From: an uncultured bacterium
GTDB lineage: Bacteria; Bacillota; Clostridia; Lachnospirales; Lachnospiraceae
Reading direction: 5' to 3'
Assembly (NCBI GenBank): GCA_945828315.1
Contig: CALZQA010000007.1
Span: forward strand, 1-56,356
DNA length: 56,356 bases
The notes below the pieces were generated by a model. The model searched no databases. It worked only from the letters and a program-made list of their open reading frames with translations, and had not been told where the DNA came from. The translations under genes and the position numbers were made by a program. Below, piece by piece: positions 53,707 to 56,356 of this stretch (position 1 is its first letter; the number at the start of each line of letters is the position of its first letter).

Positions 53707-53740
53707 AAATCCCTGCGGAAATATTCCGCGGGGATTTTTT
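53707..53740 (+). terminator. Intrinsic terminator after rpsA
   Basis: A 13-base stem (53708-53720 with 53724-53736, one G-T pair) with a three-base loop is followed by a T run. Confidence 0.88.
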
Positions 53741-53804
53741 ACATGCAGGATGCAGTGCATTTGCTTTTGCATCGACAGAAACTCAGTTAAAGGAAAGAGC
53801 AAAT

Positions 53805-54581
53805 ATGTTAGATAACTACGAGCAGTTTAAAAAAGAAATATATGCATTAACAAAAATTGACTTAAATGCATATAAAGAAAAACAGATGCGTCGCAGGATC
53901 GATACACTGATCGGTAAAAACAAGGTGGACAGCTATGATAAATATGTCGAATTGATCAAAAAGGATAAGGAGAAGTTCGAACAGTTTGTCAATTTCCTGA
54001 CGATTAATGTTTCAGAGTTTTACCGCAATCCCGAGCAGTGGAAAATACTTGATCAGGAGGTTTTTCCAAAGCTGATCGAAAAGTTCGGAAAGCGGCTCAT
54101 TATTTGGAGTGCCGCATGTTCGACCGGAGATGAACCGTACTCACTTGTGATGGCACTCAGCCGTCATCTGCCGTTATCCGATATCCGGATCATTGCGACA
54201 GATATTGATAAACAGGTACTGGAGGCGGCAAAGGTAGGTCTATATAATGCAAAGAGTATTGCGTCCGTTCCGGATGATCTGAAAAAGAAGTATTTCACAC
54301 AGATCGGAAGCTCTTACCAGATCGCTGAGGAGATCAAGCAGCGTGTGGAACTTCGCGAGCACAATCTGCTTCGCGATCCCTATCCGGCAAACTGCAACCT
54401 GATCGTCTGCCGAAATGTTGTGATCTATTTCACAGATGAGGCAAAGGATGAGATCTATGCGAAGTTCAACAAGGCTTTGGTTCCCGGTGGTATGCTTTTT
54501 ATCGGAAGTACTGAGCAGATCATGAACTATAAGGATCTGGGATTTACGCGAAATAAATCGTTCTTCTTTGAGAAAAAGTAA
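53805..54581 (+). CDS. cheR: CheR-type protein-glutamate methyltransferase
   Basis: A 258-residue CheR: an N-terminal helical domain (about 1-70) and a SAM-dependent methyltransferase domain (about 75-258). Motifs are NVSEFYRNPEQW, WSAACSTGDEPYSLVM (SAM binding) and VCRNVVIYF. CheR methylates glutamates of chemoreceptors. Start ATG 53805 follows AAAGGAAAGAGC. No cheA, cheB, cheW, receptor or flagellar gene is present in the window. It stands alone between a terminator and a converging gene. The substrate may be a receptor encoded elsewhere or a non-chemotactic target. Confidence 0.92.
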   Translation: MLDNYEQFKKEIYALTKIDLNAYKEKQMRRRIDTLIGKNKVDSYDKYVELIKKDKEKFEQFVNFLTINVSEFYRNPEQWKILDQEVFPKLIEKFGKRLIIWSAACSTGDEPYSLVMALSRHLPLSDIRIIATDIDKQVLEAAKVGLYNAKSIASVPDDLKKKYFTQIGSSYQIAEEIKQRVELREHNLLRDPYPANCNLIVCRNVVIYFTDEAKDEIYAKFNKALVPGGMLFIGSTEQIMNYKDLGFTRNKSFFFEKK

Positions 54582-54591
54582 AGATTTGTAT

Positions 54592-55620
54592 TTACGGTGT
54601 GAGAAAACTCCGCAATACGTGCGTGAGATACTCCTCTAGCCGGTCAGAATGTAAAAATTCATCAGTAACAGCGACCTTCGAATAACAGGTTTCGGGGGTC
54701 GCTTTTTGTTTATGTGCTTTGTCTACATAAGTAGCGACGGATTTATGGATCGCCATATCCTCGGCAGGCAGATAATAATAATTTTTATAGTCTAAATAGT
54801 ACAGACGTGCCATACCCTGATAAAGAGGGACACGTAGTCGCACATGGTCTCCGGAAGCATGCAGATAGGCACCGGTGACCGGTTGTGTGCAGGAAAGGCA
54901 GCCAGGCAGTACAGAAGGGGGTGTGAGCACGGTGATCAGTTCTTCGGCAGGATTGCCGTCCACATCCGTATAGCTTTCCACAGAAGCGGAAATGACGTGC
55001 GCAGGAGAGGAGAAGAATTCGTCATAGGCAAAAACAGCCAGCAGGTCGATCATGCCCAGTACGTCCTCATAATTGTGGAGTTTTAACAAATATGCTGCGT
55101 CTTTATCCGGGTGGCGGACATAGTTTTCGTATACTTTGATCAATTCGCCGCCGGTGTACTTGTCCTCACGGTCAATGCCGAGAAACTGTTCCACTGTTTT
55201 CTGGCGGTAATTTTGCAGCTGAAGCATATTTTTTCGGGAAACCACCTCTTTGTAGATGTCAAACAATTCAAAATCATCAAAATCCAGTGGCACAGCGCAG
55301 ACCTTTGACCGTTCCAGAAGAAACGGGAGATCAAAGCTGTTGCCGTTGAAGGTAATGATCCGTTTGATGTTTGAAGCGTGCAACTCATCTGAAAAATGAG
55401 CCAGCAGAGCGGTCTCATCCTCCGGATAGTCGGCGAACAGCTGGCTTACATAAATATGATTACGGTCAATAACGGTTGCCATACCGATCAGATAGATCTG
55501 ATGACGGGAACGGGAAAGACCGGTGGTCTCAATATCCAGAAATAGGTCTCCGGGTTCTATCAGTTTTGGAATGATCGGATGGATGGCATGTATCAGGCAG
55601 TTTTCTGTCCAGGTTTGCAT
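54592..55620 (-). CDS. YprB-like RNase H-fold (DEDD) exonuclease-type protein
   Basis: A 342-residue protein with a ribonuclease H-like DEDD domain. Exo I is FLDIETTGLSRS (about 27-38), Exo II is TFNGNSFDLPFLL (about 92-104), and Exo III is LHNYEDVLGM (about 183-192). It resembles Bacillus YprB, often next to a YprA-type helicase, but no helicase is adjacent here. The C-terminal third is unassigned. ATG 55620 is chosen for its AAGGAGC site, and an upstream in-frame ATG at 55686 lacks one. On the minus strand a TATACT (55653-55658) may be the -10. The gene converges on cheR with an 11-base gap. Confidence 0.85.
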   Translation of the reverse strand: MQTWTENCLIHAIHPIIPKLIEPGDLFLDIETTGLSRSRHQIYLIGMATVIDRNHIYVSQLFADYPEDETALLAHFSDELHASNIKRIITFNGNSFDLPFLLERSKVCAVPLDFDDFELFDIYKEVVSRKNMLQLQNYRQKTVEQFLGIDREDKYTGGELIKVYENYVRHPDKDAAYLLKLHNYEDVLGMIDLLAVFAYDEFFSSPAHVISASVESYTDVDGNPAEELITVLTPPSVLPGCLSCTQPVTGAYLHASGDHVRLRVPLYQGMARLYYLDYKNYYYLPAEDMAIHKSVATYVDKAHKQKATPETCYSKVAVTDEFLHSDRLEEYLTHVLRSFLTP

Positions 55621-55713
55621 AAGCAGCTCCTTTGTGTTTGATGTCTGACAACAGTATACACAACTTTTGTTCGTCAAAAAAGACAAAATAATAACATTTT
55701 TTTTTAATTTTTT

Positions 55714-55741
55714 ATGACAAACTTTCTCATTGTGCTATAAT
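55714..55741 (+). promoter_or_regulatory. Predicted promoter of rnfC
   Basis: -35 ATGACA (55714-55719) and a perfect extended -10 TGCTATAAT (-10 at 55736-55741) are 16 bases apart. Confidence 0.7.
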
Positions 55742-55812
55742 TATAACAGTATGCGGCGAGCGGAAATCTGTTTTGCTGCAGGAATATTTATAAGGAAAGA
55801 GAGGTCAATTTG

Positions 55813-56312
55813 ATGGGATTACGAACGTTTAAGGGCGGAGTTCATCCTTTCGAGGGTAAAGAGTTATCCAAAGACAAGCCGGTCGAGGAATATTTGCCCA
55901 AGGGAGATTTGGTGTTCCCCGTTTCTCAGCACATTGGAGCCCCCGCAAACCCGGTTGTTGCAGTCGGTGATACGGTGAAAAAAGGGCAGCTGATCGCTGA
56001 GGCAGGCGGATTTGTTTCAGCAAACATTTATTCATCCGTTTCCGGAACAGTCAAGGCAATTGCACTTCACCGTGTTGCTACCGGTGATATGGTCAATTCG
56101 ATCGTCATCGAAAATGACGGAAACTATGAGGAAGTGGAGTATGATGCCGTAGAGGATATCACTGCGCTTTCAAAGGAAGAGATCATCGAAAGAGTAAAGA
56201 AAGCAGGAGTTGTTGGTATGGGTGGTGCAGGCTTCCCGACCCACGTGAAATTGTCTCCCAAGGACCCTGACAAAATTGATTACATCATTGCAAACTGTGC
56301 AGAGTGTGAGCC
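55813..56312 (+). CDS. rnfC: Rnf complex subunit C, 3'-truncated
   Basis: The first 166 or so residues of RnfC. RnfC is the peripheral subunit with NADH/flavin and iron-sulfur sites in the ferredoxin:NAD+ oxidoreductase that pumps Na+ or H+. The start MGLRTFKGGVHP, the VSQHIGAPANPVVAVGDTV segment and VVGMGGAGFPTHVKL are typical. The frame runs past NCAECEP into adapter sequence, yielding the false tail CLLYTSDAADD. ATG 55813 follows AGAGAGG. In Clostridia rnfC is normally followed by rnfD, G, E, A and B, which are cut off here. Confidence 0.95.
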
Positions 56313-56356
56313 CTGTCTCTTATACACATCTGACGCTGCCGACGATATGCAGTGTG
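56313..56356 (+). other. Nextera sequencing adapter (artefact), reverse orientation
   Basis: Positions 56313-56331 are the reverse complement of the Tn5 mosaic end and 56332-56345 that of the read-1 adapter. The i5 index ACTGCATA follows in reverse at 56346-56353. Not genomic. Together with 1-42 it forms a false terminal inverted repeat. Confidence 0.98.

Noticed and set aside
55730-55749. Possible Rex operator over the rnfC -10
   Set aside because: The half-sites TTGTGC and TAACAG are spaced for 20 bases, not the 18 of Rex boxes, and match poorly.

Overview
The window is one contig from a low-to-mid GC Gram-positive anaerobe, most likely a member of the Lachnospiraceae (Clostridia). The evidence is the combination of a Phe T-box leader, a TPP riboswitch, Rex, an alr-mazF pair, adjacent ispH-rpsA, a sporulation-type SpoIID protein, a Cys-rich 'chorion-like' small protein, a biotin-dependent Na+-pump operon and a start of an rnf operon. 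Genus cannot be fixed by reading. Both extreme ends (1-42 and 56313-56356) are untrimmed Illumina Nextera adapter in inverted orientation, so the first and last genes are artificially cut and the ends are not biological.

Layout. 43-2517: truncated SpoIID-like protein and a YihY membrane protein. 2527-7390: T-box controlled pheS-pheT, then queA. 7504-7848: a lone PilZ protein. 7914-10300 (minus): tyrA-aroA, aromatic amino acid synthesis, divergent from an EF-G2-type GTPase (10525-12615). 12821-14229: remnant of a hybrid histidine kinase. 14233-19675 (minus): thiS-thiF-thiG-thiH-tenI-thiE-thiD under a TPP riboswitch. 19685-20809: small proteins of unknown function, including a 13-cysteine membrane protein. 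21037-25784: NADP-isocitrate dehydrogenase, ABC-F ATPase, Rex, coiled-coil protein. 25840-29021: NAD(P)HX repair enzyme, alanine racemase, MazF. 29135-33271: CBS/CorC protein, YebC, a zinc-ribbon/CFI-box protein, glycogen synthase. 33425-41975: TepA-like protease, UppP, FtsK/SpoIIIE, FolD, a membrane zinc-ribbon protein, Xpt (minus), a DacF-type carboxypeptidase. 42096-47260: five-gene biotin-dependent carboxyltransferase/Na+-pump operon. 47455-53696: L,D-transpeptidase, RpiR regulator, BaiN-like flavoprotein, cmk, ispH, rpsA. 53805-56312: CheR, a YprB-like exonuclease (minus), and the 5' end of rnfC.

How things fit together. Most of the window is core metabolism and cell-envelope work (alr, dacF, uppP, L,D-transpeptidase, ftsK). 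The most interesting unit is the operon at 42096-47260. It combines an acyl-CoA-type carboxyltransferase with degenerate active-site motifs, an OadG subunit fused to a lipoprotein-like external domain, one biotin carrier, one Na+-pumping beta subunit, and a pyruvate/oxaloacetate-type carboxyltransferase lacking its own biotin domain. An 18-bp near-perfect Rex operator (41979-41996) sits just upstream of its promoter, and rex itself lies about 17 kb upstream. This suggests redox-controlled membrane energetics, with the truncated rnfC at the contig end as a second ion-pump locus.

I see no prophage, insertion sequence, CRISPR array, tRNA or rRNA. Functions were assigned by recognising motifs and family-like sequence by eye; no database search was run.
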